Below, in pieces: positions 56,893 through 64,000 of a DNA stretch of 64,000 nt. How positions within the stretch are numbered: the first letter of the stretch is position 1; every line of letters starts with the position of its first letter. The notes beneath the pieces are model-generated. The model was not told the origin of the DNA, did no database searches, and worked only from the letters and a program-made list of their open reading frames with translations. Location of the stretch: positions 62,001 through 126,000 of the forward strand of contig NZ_CP009459.1 in assembly GCF_000758325.1 (NCBI RefSeq), given 5' to 3'. The translations under genes and the position numbers were made by a program. The DNA comes from Cedecea neteri (GTDB lineage: Bacteria; Pseudomonadota; Gammaproteobacteria; Enterobacterales; Enterobacteriaceae).

Positions 56893-57678
56893 TCAATCTG
56901 TCTGTTTTTCTGCAAAATATCGCCCCGGCGTTTTCCCCAAAGCCTTTTTAAACACGCCAGAAAAAGCGCCCGGACTGCTGTAGCCTAAATCCAGCGCAAC
57001 CCGCGTGATCGCTTCCCCTTCACCTAACCGACCTATTGCCGCCAGCAGGCAGGCCTGTTGCCGCCATGCCACAAAGCTGATGCCGGTCTGCTGCCTGAAC
57101 TGGCGGGTAAAGGTTCGGCGGCTCATGCCCGCGCGCGCCGCCATATCGTCGACGGACGTTTCCAGCGAAGGTGCCAGCAAGAACGCCCGGCAGGCCGCCT
57201 GCAGACGAGGTTCGTCGGGCAGCGGGGCATTGAGAGAAAGCGCGGGCATCGAGGCAATTTCATAGAGCAGCAAATCAAGCAGGCTTTGGCTGCGCCCTTC
57301 AGGCTGAGTGACATTGGTCAGGTCGACAGACTGCGCCAGCAGTTCGCGTAGCAGCCGCGACACGCCAAAAACCTGGCTTGTCTGCGGCAGTCTGAGCCGG
57401 TGCGCTGCGGTGTCACTGATATAGCCGTTAAGCATGATGACTGGCCCACGCATTTGCATGGCGTGAACCAGACCGCCAGGTACCCAAATGGCACACTGCG
57501 GCGGCACGGCCCAGTTTCCGCCAAGCGTTTCAACGGAGATAACGCCGCTTGCGGCGTAGGCAAACTGCCCGCGTTCGTGGCTGTGCATTGGGAAGCAATC
57601 CCCGTCGGCGAAGTGCTTTTCCGTGACGATGATGGCCTGAGGCGAATCCTGATAAACTTCAGCGCTGTTATTTTGCAT
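56893..57678 (-). CDS. AraC-family regulator with cupin sensor domain
   Basis: A 261-residue regulator. The N-terminal cupin (about 15-120) has the H-S-H-E-R-G-Q-F-A-Y motif and VPPQCAIWVPGG. The C-terminal AraC double HTH (about 160-255) has MAARAGMSRRTFTRQF and LGYSSPGAFSGVFKKALG. The arrangement is that of the NimR/YeaM group, which often controls an adjacent exporter. It is divergent from the EamA-type transporter gene with 92 bases between, making that gene its likely target. The ligand is unknown. Confidence 0.85.
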   Translation of the reverse strand: MQNNSAEVYQDSPQAIIVTEKHFADGDCFPMHSHERGQFAYAASGVISVETLGGNWAVPPQCAIWVPGGLVHAMQMRGPVIMLNGYISDTAAHRLRLPQTSQVFGVSRLLRELLAQSVDLTNVTQPEGRSQSLLDLLLYEIASMPALSLNAPLPDEPRLQAACRAFLLAPSLETSVDDMAARAGMSRRTFTRQFRQQTGISFVAWRQQACLLAAIGRLGEGEAITRVALDLGYSSPGAFSGVFKKALGKTPGRYFAEKQTD

Positions 57679-57770
57679 GGCCCAATTTTACCAATAATTG
57701 ACCCGTTAATAAAAGCAGGCCAATTCGGGAAGCGCTACAGTCACGGCGACACTTTTCACCGGACACAGAC

Positions 57771-58637
57771 ATGCAGCGCAAACACCTTTTTCTCGCCCTG
57801 GCCGTCACCGCCGCCTGGGGAATTAACTTTCCTCTTACCCGGCTCGGGCTGGCCCATATCGATCCACTTCTCTTAACCGCCCTGCGGTTTACGCTTGCCG
57901 CCCTGCCGTGGGTTTTCTTTATCCAACGCCCGGCAGTAGCTTTGCATTGGGTAGCGGCCTATGGGCTGATTTTTGGCGTGGCGATGTGGGCGCTGATCAA
58001 TCTGGGTATCGCGTTTGGCGTACCGCCCGGCAGCGCCGCCTTGCTTATCCAGCTCAGCGCCTTTTTTACCCTGGGTTGGGGCGTTCTGCTGTTTGGCGAG
58101 CGTCTGACACGCCCGCAGCGCTGCGGTATTGTTCTGGCGGCGGCGGGGCTGCTTGGCGTGCTGCTGGATAGCGCCGGCAGCGCAACGCTAACCGGGTTGA
58201 TACTGATTGTTATCAGCGCGCTGGCCTGGAGCGCCGGGAACATCATCATCAAACTTTCCGGCGTGAAAGAGATCTTTGCTTTTGTGGTATGGGCCAGCCT
58301 GTTTCCCCCTGTACCGCTGGTGCTGCTGACCTGGGTCTGGCACGGTTCCGCGCCCTTCACTTCGCTGGCGCAAAATATCGATAAACAGGCCGTGCTTTCA
58401 CTTATGTTTCAGGTTTATGCCGCAACGCATTTCTGTTACTGGGGCTGGAACACCTTGCTTCACAAATACCCGGCTTCCCGCGTGGCACCGCTTTCTCTGC
58501 TGATCCCGGTCTTCGCCATGCTCAGCTCGGCGTTGATTCTTGGCCAGCTTCCCGATCTCACCAGCGCGCTTTCGCTGGCTGCGATCCTGCTGGCCCTGGC
58601 CATCGGCATGAAAAAAGAACGCCCGCTCAGCCGCTAG
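57771..58637 (+). CDS. EamA/DMT-superfamily exporter
   Basis: A 288-residue protein with about ten hydrophobic helices in two EamA halves (about 5-130 and 145-280). Motifs AWGINFPLTRLGL at the start, VPPGSAALLIQLSAFFTLGWG and RVAPLSLLIPVFAMLSSALILGQ are close to E. coli EamA, an exporter of O-acetylserine and cysteine. Metabolite or drug export across the inner membrane is likely; the substrate is not known. It is divergent from the AraC-type regulator and ends one codon past the convergent nitroreductase stop. Confidence 0.85.
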   Translation: MQRKHLFLALAVTAAWGINFPLTRLGLAHIDPLLLTALRFTLAALPWVFFIQRPAVALHWVAAYGLIFGVAMWALINLGIAFGVPPGSAALLIQLSAFFTLGWGVLLFGERLTRPQRCGIVLAAAGLLGVLLDSAGSATLTGLILIVISALAWSAGNIIIKLSGVKEIFAFVVWASLFPPVPLVLLTWVWHGSAPFTSLAQNIDKQAVLSLMFQVYAATHFCYWGWNTLLHKYPASRVAPLSLLIPVFAMLSSALILGQLPDLTSALSLAAILLALAIGMKKERPLSR

Positions 58638-59314
58638 TTATGCAGCGTCACGCTGTCGTCCACGCTCTGGCGCCACATGCGAACCTGCGCAGAAGGTGCA
58701 TTCGGGTCGGCATAGCCGAAGGAGATCCCGAACAGCAGGCGATACTCGTCCGGCACGCCAAGAATTTTACGCGTCGCATCGGCATGGAAGCCGAGCAGCG
58801 TCTGCGGAATGCCGGCAAAACCACGCGCCGCCAAAGACAGCAGGAAGCTCTGCCCGTACATGCCGATGTCGGACGCCACGCGCACGTTGTCGCCAAACGA
58901 GGGCATAAACAGGAACGCTACGTGTGGGGCACCGAAGAAGTTGAAGTTACGCAGATACGCTTCGCGGCGCTTCTCTTTATCGTCACGGGCGATGCCAAGC
59001 GCATCGTAATAAACCTTCGCCTGGCGCTGGCTGCGCTCGTAATAATCGCCGTGAAAATCGTCATAGCTGAAGCTGAAATCTGGCGTGACGTTACCCGCCG
59101 TATCGTTCTCAATCATCATCTTTTGCAGCGCATCTTTGGTTGCGCCAGAGGCAATATGGACGTTCCACGGCTGCGTGTTGCAGTTGGACGGAGAATGCTG
59201 GGCATCCTGCAAAACATCCCGAATTTGTGCCTCTGTCAGCGGCGTAGGCAGAAACGCTCTGGATGAAAAACGCTGACGTACGGCCTCGTCAAAAGCCAAA
59301 ACTGAATTGCTCAT
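58634..59314 (-). CDS. Nitroreductase-family FMN oxidoreductase
   Basis: A 226-residue protein of the NfsB/FRase superfamily. The R-Q-R-F-S-S-R-A-F start and QHSPSNCNTQPW form the FMN-phosphate site; DIGMYGQSFLLSLAARGFAGIPQTLL lies in the helical core. Family members reduce nitroaromatics, quinones or enones with NAD(P)H; the natural substrate is unknown. It is divergent from a LysR-type regulator, which probably controls it. Confidence 0.88.
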   Translation of the reverse strand: MSNSVLAFDEAVRQRFSSRAFLPTPLTEAQIRDVLQDAQHSPSNCNTQPWNVHIASGATKDALQKMMIENDTAGNVTPDFSFSYDDFHGDYYERSQRQAKVYYDALGIARDDKEKRREAYLRNFNFFGAPHVAFLFMPSFGDNVRVASDIGMYGQSFLLSLAARGFAGIPQTLLGFHADATRKILGVPDEYRLLFGISFGYADPNAPSAQVRMWRQSVDDSVTLHN

Positions 59315-59434
59315 ACCATCCTCTCTGTGCTTGCCCGGCGAAGCCAGGCATCGTTACTTGCCGGGGAGGATAACGCTGCCGGACGTAGCGAAAAACCGTA
59401 TAATCCATTAAGGACTTTTGCGGAAATTGCACAA

Positions 59435-60367
59435 ATGAAAGATCTGAGCCAGATAAACGCGCGCTCAATGCGCCTCTTCCTTGCCGTTATCAACGAAGGC
59501 AGCTTTTCAGAAGTGGCCCGCCAGGAGAACCTTTCCCCCTCTTCCGTTTCCCGCACCGTAATTCAGCTTGAGCAATCGCTGGAGACACAGCTGCTTTACC
59601 GCAACACGCGAGCCGTGGTCGCCACCGAGGCGGGGAATATTTACGCTGCAGCGTTCAGGGAAATGCTGAGCCAGCTTGAGCAGGCACAGAACCAGATTGG
59701 CGAGCGCCGCCAGCAGCCCGGCGGCGTGCTTCGTTTCAACGCGCCGGTGTCTTTCGGCCTGCGTCACATCGCCCCGTGGATTGCTGAATTCAGCGAGCGC
59801 TACCCGGCGCTGAGGCTGGAGTTAAACCTGACCGATAACTACATCGACCCGCTGGCGGACGGCACCGATCTGCTGCTGCGTATCTCGCCGATGCAGGACA
59901 GCTCGCTGCACGGGCGCTTTATTACCCGCCAGCGCGCTTATCTGGTCGCCAGCCCGGCCTATCTCGCACGCTACGGCACGCCGCAAAAGCCCGAAGAGCT
60001 ACACAATCACAGGTTACTAGCCTACCGCGGCCTGATGGGCCTTCAGCGCTGGTATTTCACGCAGGGCGAAGAAAAAATACAGCTAACGCCGGAGCCTAAA
60101 ATCATCTCCGGGAACGCTGAGATGCTGGTGAAAGCGGCAGAAGATGGCGCGGGTATCGTGCTGTTTCCGGACTGGCAAATCAGCGATTCGCTGCGGGCCA
60201 AGCGGCTTATCCCGATGATGACGGATTACACCGCGTCCTACAGCGCCACCGACCATTCGCTCTATATGCTCTACCCCGGCGGGCGCTTTCCGTCGCTTAA
60301 CACCCGCACGGCAATAGACTTTTTTATGGCGAAGTTTGGCTCTCCGCCTTACTGGCAGGACATTTAG
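59435..60367 (+). CDS. LysR-family transcriptional regulator
   Basis: Starting at MKDLSQINARSMRLF gives 310 residues. The N-terminal winged HTH (about 10-70) has GSFSEVARQENLSPSSVSRTVIQLE, and the effector domain follows (about 90-300). It belongs to the AaeR/DsdC-like group judged by length and FNAPVSFG. It is divergent from the nitroreductase gene across about 120 bases and likely regulates it. Its end overlaps the convergent mqsA gene by four bases. Confidence 0.87.
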   Translation: MKDLSQINARSMRLFLAVINEGSFSEVARQENLSPSSVSRTVIQLEQSLETQLLYRNTRAVVATEAGNIYAAAFREMLSQLEQAQNQIGERRQQPGGVLRFNAPVSFGLRHIAPWIAEFSERYPALRLELNLTDNYIDPLADGTDLLLRISPMQDSSLHGRFITRQRAYLVASPAYLARYGTPQKPEELHNHRLLAYRGLMGLQRWYFTQGEEKIQLTPEPKIISGNAEMLVKAAEDGAGIVLFPDWQISDSLRAKRLIPMMTDYTASYSATDHSLYMLYPGGRFPSLNTRTAIDFFMAKFGSPPYWQDI

Positions 60368-60765
60368 CTCGTTTTGAGCTCGTCAAAAAGCTCAGGGTGT
60401 TTATCCAGCGCTTTAAACAGCAGGATCAGCGGCCGCGGAGGGGCAATGCGCCCCGTTTCATAACGGCTGAACGCATTGGCTCCCCCGCCAAAAAATTCGG
60501 CGGCCTGCGCCTGATTCAGCTTCAGGCGTTTACGCACGGCGGCAATAAAGGCGGGGTCGACCTCCTGGGCGTTCACTTCGCGGTTAAACGCCAGCATGCC
60601 GCTGAAATAGGCATCACCTTCCCCATCGGCGAAAACAATTTCACCGCAGTCATTGCAATGCAGCCCGGTCACGCCCGGAAACGTTTTGGAATGGCCTTTG
60701 TATTCGTAGTGAATATCGCGGGCTTCATGAACGGCATTTTCGCCGCCGCACACAGGGCATTTCAT
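60364..60765 (-). CDS. mqsA: Antitoxin MqsA
   Basis: A 133-residue protein from MKCPVCGGENAVHE. The N-terminal zinc domain has CPVC and CNDC pairs that bind the toxin. The C-terminal HTH has QAQAAEFFGGGANAFSRYETG, with the Asn and Arg that contact DNA in E. coli MqsA conserved. It represses its own operon. It is the second gene, as is characteristic of mqsRA, one base after the toxin gene stop. Confidence 0.93.
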   Translation of the reverse strand: MKCPVCGGENAVHEARDIHYEYKGHSKTFPGVTGLHCNDCGEIVFADGEGDAYFSGMLAFNREVNAQEVDPAFIAAVRKRLKLNQAQAAEFFGGGANAFSRYETGRIAPPRPLILLFKALDKHPELFDELKTS

Positions 60766-60766
60766 C

Positions 60767-61066
60767 TCAGCACTCCTTAAATGACACGATAAGCACTCCG
60801 CCATGAACAACCAGCTTTATATAAAGTGACTGCCCATTGAAAACTGGCCGGTAGACCTCATGCCAGAGGGTATGATCGTGGTAAGCCGTCATACTTTTTT
60901 CGAAATCCCTCGGGCTAAGCGCCAGCACGACGTCGAAAAAATCCCGCTTTGCGGTAAAACCAAGCGCTGCGCCACTCGCTAATGCGGTATGGGTTATCGC
61001 AACATTGCCTGCTCTGACCATCGAGTGAATAAAATTCAGGCGGGTATGGGGCATTCTCTTCTCCAT
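60767..61066 (-). CDS. mqsR: mRNA interferase toxin MqsR
   Basis: A 99-residue RelE-like endoribonuclease. The start MEKRMPHTRL, the central MTAYHDHTLWHEVYRP and the C-terminal LIVSFKEC match E. coli MqsR (98 residues), which cuts mRNA at GCU. The catalytic Lys, Tyr and Arg positions appear kept (KSMTAYHD, YRP). It precedes its antitoxin gene in the operon, the reverse of most pairs. Confidence 0.93.
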   Translation of the reverse strand: MEKRMPHTRLNFIHSMVRAGNVAITHTALASGAALGFTAKRDFFDVVLALSPRDFEKSMTAYHDHTLWHEVYRPVFNGQSLYIKLVVHGGVLIVSFKEC

Positions 61067-61070
61067 GAGA

Positions 61071-61104
61071 TTAACCTATCTGCAAAAATATGCAAATAGG
61101 TTAA
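61071..61104 (-). promoter_or_regulatory. mqsRA operator
   Basis: A 9-bp inverted repeat TTAACCTAT/ATAGGTTAA encloses a second one, TGCA-N6-TGCA, immediately before mqsR. E. coli MqsA binds AACCT-N3-AGGTT palindromes; here the AACCT/AGGTT half-sites are kept but set 16 bases apart. Confidence 0.7.
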
Positions 61105-61182
61105 TTTTGTTCCCGGTGCGTGTAAATCAGTCCGGTAGAAATCCTCGAGGCATCTCCAGAAATAGGTGACGCCCGATGAGAG

Positions 61183-62319
61183 TTACCCTTTATCGCCAAT
61201 CCATTGCATAAATTCGCCGACGTGATTAGCCCACAGATCCGGGCGCGTCATGGTGAAATGCCCCGGCGATGTCGGGGTGCCAGCCTGCACTACATAGCGG
61301 CCCTGTTTTAGCTTCGGCACCTCGGTTTCCAGCACGCGCAGGCTGTCCGGATTGAACTCGTCGTCCGAGAAGTTCAGCGCATACAGTTTGGTGGTGATTT
61401 TGCTCAGATCAGGCTGCGGGTTATAGCTGAAGGAGGATTTGAGCGAATAGAGAACATCGTTGGTGTCGATATGATTGGCGGTGAAACGGTTGTTCGCCAG
61501 GAACTTGTCCGCTGCGGCCCCGTCCGGGATCGTTCTTTGCAGATCCGGCGCACTGTCGATCATCATTCTCAGGATGTTGTAGCCCTGAAGCCAGCTCTCA
61601 GGCGCCTGAGTATAATTGCCGTTGTGCCAGGCCGGATCGGCTCGCACCGAGTCTACGATCATTCTGCGCCACAGCAGATTACGCCCGGAGACCTTGATCG
61701 GCAGCGACACGACCGGCATAACGCCATCCATCATGTTCGGGTACGCCACCGCCCACTGCCAGGCGTTCATTCCCCCCATCGACATCCCTATCACGGCATG
61801 CAGATGTTTAATCCCCAGCGTTTCAGTTACCAGCTTATGCTGCAAATCAACCATATCGCCGTAATCGTAGTTGGGGAATTTTGCCTTTAAGCCGTCGCTC
61901 GGTTTGCTCGACTGACCGTGACCAATGCTGTCGGCAAAAATCAGATAGTAGCGATTCGAATCCAGCGGGCGGCCAGGTCCGTAAAGGGATTTGGTCCAGA
62001 CCGGGCTCAGCAGCGCCCGGCTGTCTGCCCCCGTCCAGTGCAGCACGAGGATCGCATTATCAATCTCTCCCTGCGCATTTCGGTGCGCCTTCCCGAGCGT
62101 GGCGTAGTGCAGTTTCACCTGAGCCAGCGTTTCACCATCCCGAAACTTGTAGTCAGTGAATACGGCATCGGCCTGATGTGCCGCCGGGTTGAGCTGAGTG
62201 TCCCAGGGAGCCGCGGGTGCTGCTGTGGGGGCGGCAAATACGGGGCTGGAGAGCCCGGTTCCGGCCAACAGAAGGCTTAACAACAGACTGGTTTTCGTAA
62301 GGGTACGCGTAGATTTCAT
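61183..62319 (-). CDS. Secreted alpha/beta hydrolase, homoserine O-acetyltransferase-like
   Basis: A 378-residue protein with a signal peptide (1-29, cleavage after PVFA). The alpha/beta fold has the nucleophile elbow GMSMGGMNAW (Ser) and the C-terminal G-H-F-T-M-T histidine, with an Asp in FSDDEFNPDS. The arrangement is like MetX-type acyltransferases, but a periplasmic location makes hydrolase activity more likely. It is divergent from an HxlR-type regulator, with a palindrome between, which suggests substrate-induced expression. Confidence 0.82.
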   Translation of the reverse strand: MKSTRTLTKTSLLLSLLLAGTGLSSPVFAAPTAAPAAPWDTQLNPAAHQADAVFTDYKFRDGETLAQVKLHYATLGKAHRNAQGEIDNAILVLHWTGADSRALLSPVWTKSLYGPGRPLDSNRYYLIFADSIGHGQSSKPSDGLKAKFPNYDYGDMVDLQHKLVTETLGIKHLHAVIGMSMGGMNAWQWAVAYPNMMDGVMPVVSLPIKVSGRNLLWRRMIVDSVRADPAWHNGNYTQAPESWLQGYNILRMMIDSAPDLQRTIPDGAAADKFLANNRFTANHIDTNDVLYSLKSSFSYNPQPDLSKITTKLYALNFSDDEFNPDSLRVLETEVPKLKQGRYVVQAGTPTSPGHFTMTRPDLWANHVGEFMQWIGDKG

Positions 62320-62390
62320 TAAGGTTCACCTGGGTAAATGAGCGACTGTTCTCTGGCATCGGCTGTTTAAAACTTGCCCTTTCGCCATTA

Positions 62391-62407
62391 ACTCTTATAA
62401 TAAGAGT
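62391..62407. promoter_or_regulatory. Palindrome between the hydrolase and HxlR genes
   Basis: A perfect 8-bp inverted repeat ACTCTTAT/ATAAGAGT around a single A, centred between two divergent starts. It is the likely HxlR operator. Confidence 0.55.
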
Positions 62408-62506
62408 AATAATAAAAAGATCAACAGCAGCTTAACGATTAGCCGGTGGCTTAAATCCGGCTATACACTGTTACCGGGCCCACGTTGATGAAAAATAAGG
62501 AACGCT

Positions 62507-63019
62507 ATGCGCTCGAAAGGTTTTGAAGGTATGACCTGCTCCGTCGCCTGCGTGATGGGAGCCTTAGGCGACCGCTGGGGAATGCTGATTATGCGGGACC
62601 TGTTTTTAGGCCTCCGCCGTTATGACGATTTTCGCCGCTCAAGCGGCATCACCAATGCCACGCTATCTGACAGGCTAAAAGCGCTTGAAGAACAAGGGCT
62701 GATTACCCGTCAGCGCTACCAGACGAGGCCGGATCGCTACGAATATTTGCTCACCGAAAAAGGGCGGGATATTGGGCTGGTGCTGCTGAGCATGATGCAG
62801 ATAGGCAGTAAGTGGAATATCCCTGACCTTGTGGGGCCGTCGCTTTTAATGGTGGATGGCAGCAGCGGACATAAAGTGAAAGTTGCCCTTGTGGATGTCG
62901 AAACCGGGCAGCAAGTTTCACCGCAGGACGTGATGGTGGAGTTGGGGCCTGGTGCCGACGACCTCACCCGCTGGCGTTCGGCGGGCCGAATCAGAAACCC
63001 TGAACCCAGCGAAAGCTAA
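62507..63019 (+). CDS. HxlR-family transcriptional regulator
   Basis: A 170-residue winged-helix regulator. The family core is C-S-V-A-C-V-M-G-A-L-G-D-R-W, RYDDFRRSSGITNATLSDRLKALE and YQTRPDRYEYLLTEKG. Two cysteines (11 and 15) precede the helix, as in redox or electrophile-sensing relatives. The C-terminal 50 residues extend beyond the minimal domain. It is divergent from the hydrolase gene and 38 bases before the reductase-like gene, with which it may be co-transcribed. Confidence 0.85.
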   Translation: MRSKGFEGMTCSVACVMGALGDRWGMLIMRDLFLGLRRYDDFRRSSGITNATLSDRLKALEEQGLITRQRYQTRPDRYEYLLTEKGRDIGLVLLSMMQIGSKWNIPDLVGPSLLMVDGSSGHKVKVALVDVETGQQVSPQDVMVELGPGADDLTRWRSAGRIRNPEPSES

Positions 63020-63057
63020 GTCGGGGACGATCCTTGTAAAGCGCAGAGAGAAAAGTG

Positions 63058-64000
63058 ATGAAAATACTGGTGGTTGGGGCAGGTGCTATCGGCGGTTATT
63101 ACGGCGCAAGGCTGATTCAAGCTGGCGCTGACGTGACTTTTCTCGTTCGGCCAAAACGGGCTGAGCTGTTGGCTAAACAGGGGCTGCGGCTGGAAAGCAG
63201 CCTGGGCGATTTTAACGCCCCGGTTAATGCGGTCGCCCGGGACAGTCTCCGGCCAGACTACGATCTGATTTTGCTCAGTTGCAAAACATACGATCTGCAG
63301 TCGGCTATCGAGGATATTACGCCTGCTGTGAGCCCTTCTACCGCCATTTTGCCTTTCCTCAATGGCCTCTCGGTTTACGACGAACTCGACGCCCGTTTTG
63401 GCCGTGACCGGGTGCTCGGCGGCGCGGCTTATATTGCCACCACGCTTAACGCTAACGGTGAGATCAAACAAATGGGGGCGGCGGATCAGGTTGTTGTCGG
63501 CGCGAGATCGCCAGCCACGCTTGATGTAGCAAAAGCGGCTTACGCGCTGTTAGCCTCTTCCGCTGGCGTGCGCGTCCTGTCAGATAACATCATGCAGGCG
63601 CTGTGGAATAAGTGGGTGATGCTGGCTTCCGGCGCGTTGATGAACTGCCTGATGCGCGGCACGGTGGGGGATATCCTGGCGACACAGGACGGCGAAGCGC
63701 TGATGAAACAGGCGATTTCGGAGAGCCTTAGCGTCGCCGCAGCGGAAGGCTATGCGCTGCCGCAGGAGGAAATCACCAGCATCGAAAAACGCCTGCTGGA
63801 TCCACAATCCGCCTGGGCCGCCTCGATGATGCGCGACATTGCCAGCAACGCGTCACGCCTTGAAGGTGATGCTATCGTCGGCGATATGATTACCCGAGCC
63901 ACCCGGCACGGTCTGAACGTTCCGCTTTATCGGGCGGCGTACTGCCATCTCCAGGTTTATGCCCACCAGCGTACGCCGGGTGCGGCAGTTCAGCAGCCGT
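63058..64000 (+). CDS. 2-dehydropantoate 2-reductase-like protein (PanE/ApbA family), 3' end missing
   Basis: Open from ATG 63058 to the window end, 314 codons, so only the last few residues can be missing. The Rossmann motif [15 protein letters not shown] at the start binds [21 protein letters not shown] and the C-terminal helical domain with [19 protein letters not shown] include the catalytic Lys (NKW) typical of the family. It may reduce ketopantoate or a related 2-oxo acid; core panE usually lies elsewhere, so this is probably a paralogue. It follows the HxlR gene closely. Confidence 0.87.
   Translation, partial: MKILVVGAGAIGGYYGARLIQAGADVTFLVRPKRAELLAKQGLRLESSLGDFNAPVNAVARDSLRPDYDLILLSCKTYDLQSAIEDITPAVSPSTAILPFLNGLSVYDELDARFGRDRVLGGAAYIATTLNANGEIKQMGAADQVVVGARSPATLDVAKAAYALLASSAGVRVLSDNIMQALWNKWVMLASGALMNCLMRGTVGDILATQDGEALMKQAISESLSVAAAEGYALPQEEITSIEKRLLDPQSAWAASMMRDIASNASRLEGDAIVGDMITRATRHGLNVPLYRAAYCHLQVYAHQRTPGAAVQQP

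Overview
This window reads as a chromosomal segment of a member of the Enterobacteriaceae. From about position 1 to 21600 gene order and protein lengths follow the Escherichia/Salmonella/Enterobacter backbone: pgeF-rluD, bamD, raiA, pheL-pheA, aroF-tyrA, yfiRNB, rpsP-rimM-trmD-rplS, ffh, ypjD, corB, grpE, nadK, recN, bamE, rnfH-ratA, smpB. A chromosomal rarA-oqxAB-oqxR locus and a SPI-9-like bapABCD island point to the Enterobacter/Klebsiella/Cedecea/Kluyvera part of the family. The sequence alone does not settle genus or species. Most calls rest on recognising family sequences from memory; no search was run.

Layout. 1-21600 is conserved core, with three local additions: an SMP-30/gluconolactonase-type gene between pheA and tyrA, an ERIC repeat between the SOS operators and the start of recN, and a full YfiR-YfiN-YfiB c-di-GMP switch. 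21600-40370 is an island inserted between smpB and ssrA, where Salmonella carries SPI-9. It has a long AT-rich leader, a 4,380-residue Ig-repeat adhesin (BapA-like) and its type I secretion system (TolC-like, ABC, HlyD-like). 40487-40850 is tmRNA. 40970-47350 is variable: a small membrane protein, a secreted protein made of 20-residue tandem repeats, a SymE-type toxin with a plausible antisense RNA, and a class II microcin system. That system comprises a CvaA/MchE-type adaptor, a CvaB/MchF-type peptidase-ABC exporter, and a convergent gene for a glycine-rich double-glycine-leader peptide. 47351-52971 is the RarA/OqxAB/OqxR efflux locus. 53264-64000 is mixed: a lipoprotein, a TacAT toxin-antitoxin pair, cbpAM, a secreted LEA-like protein, an AraC/EamA pair, a nitroreductase/LysR pair, an MqsRA pair, a periplasmic alpha/beta hydrolase facing an HxlR regulator, and a 2-dehydropantoate 2-reductase-like gene cut by the window end.

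How the genes fit together. aroF, tyrA and pheA form the Phe/Tyr branch, with attenuation at pheL and TyrR-type boxes at aroF. YfiRNB sets c-di-GMP and could favour the surface state that a BapA adhesin supports; that link is inference. The microcin exporter pair has no outer-membrane channel of its own, so it would need TolC or the nearby BapB-like protein. The most novel item is the microcin precursor (46692-46943) with a 44-codon membrane-peptide ORF just downstream on the same strand that is a candidate immunity gene.
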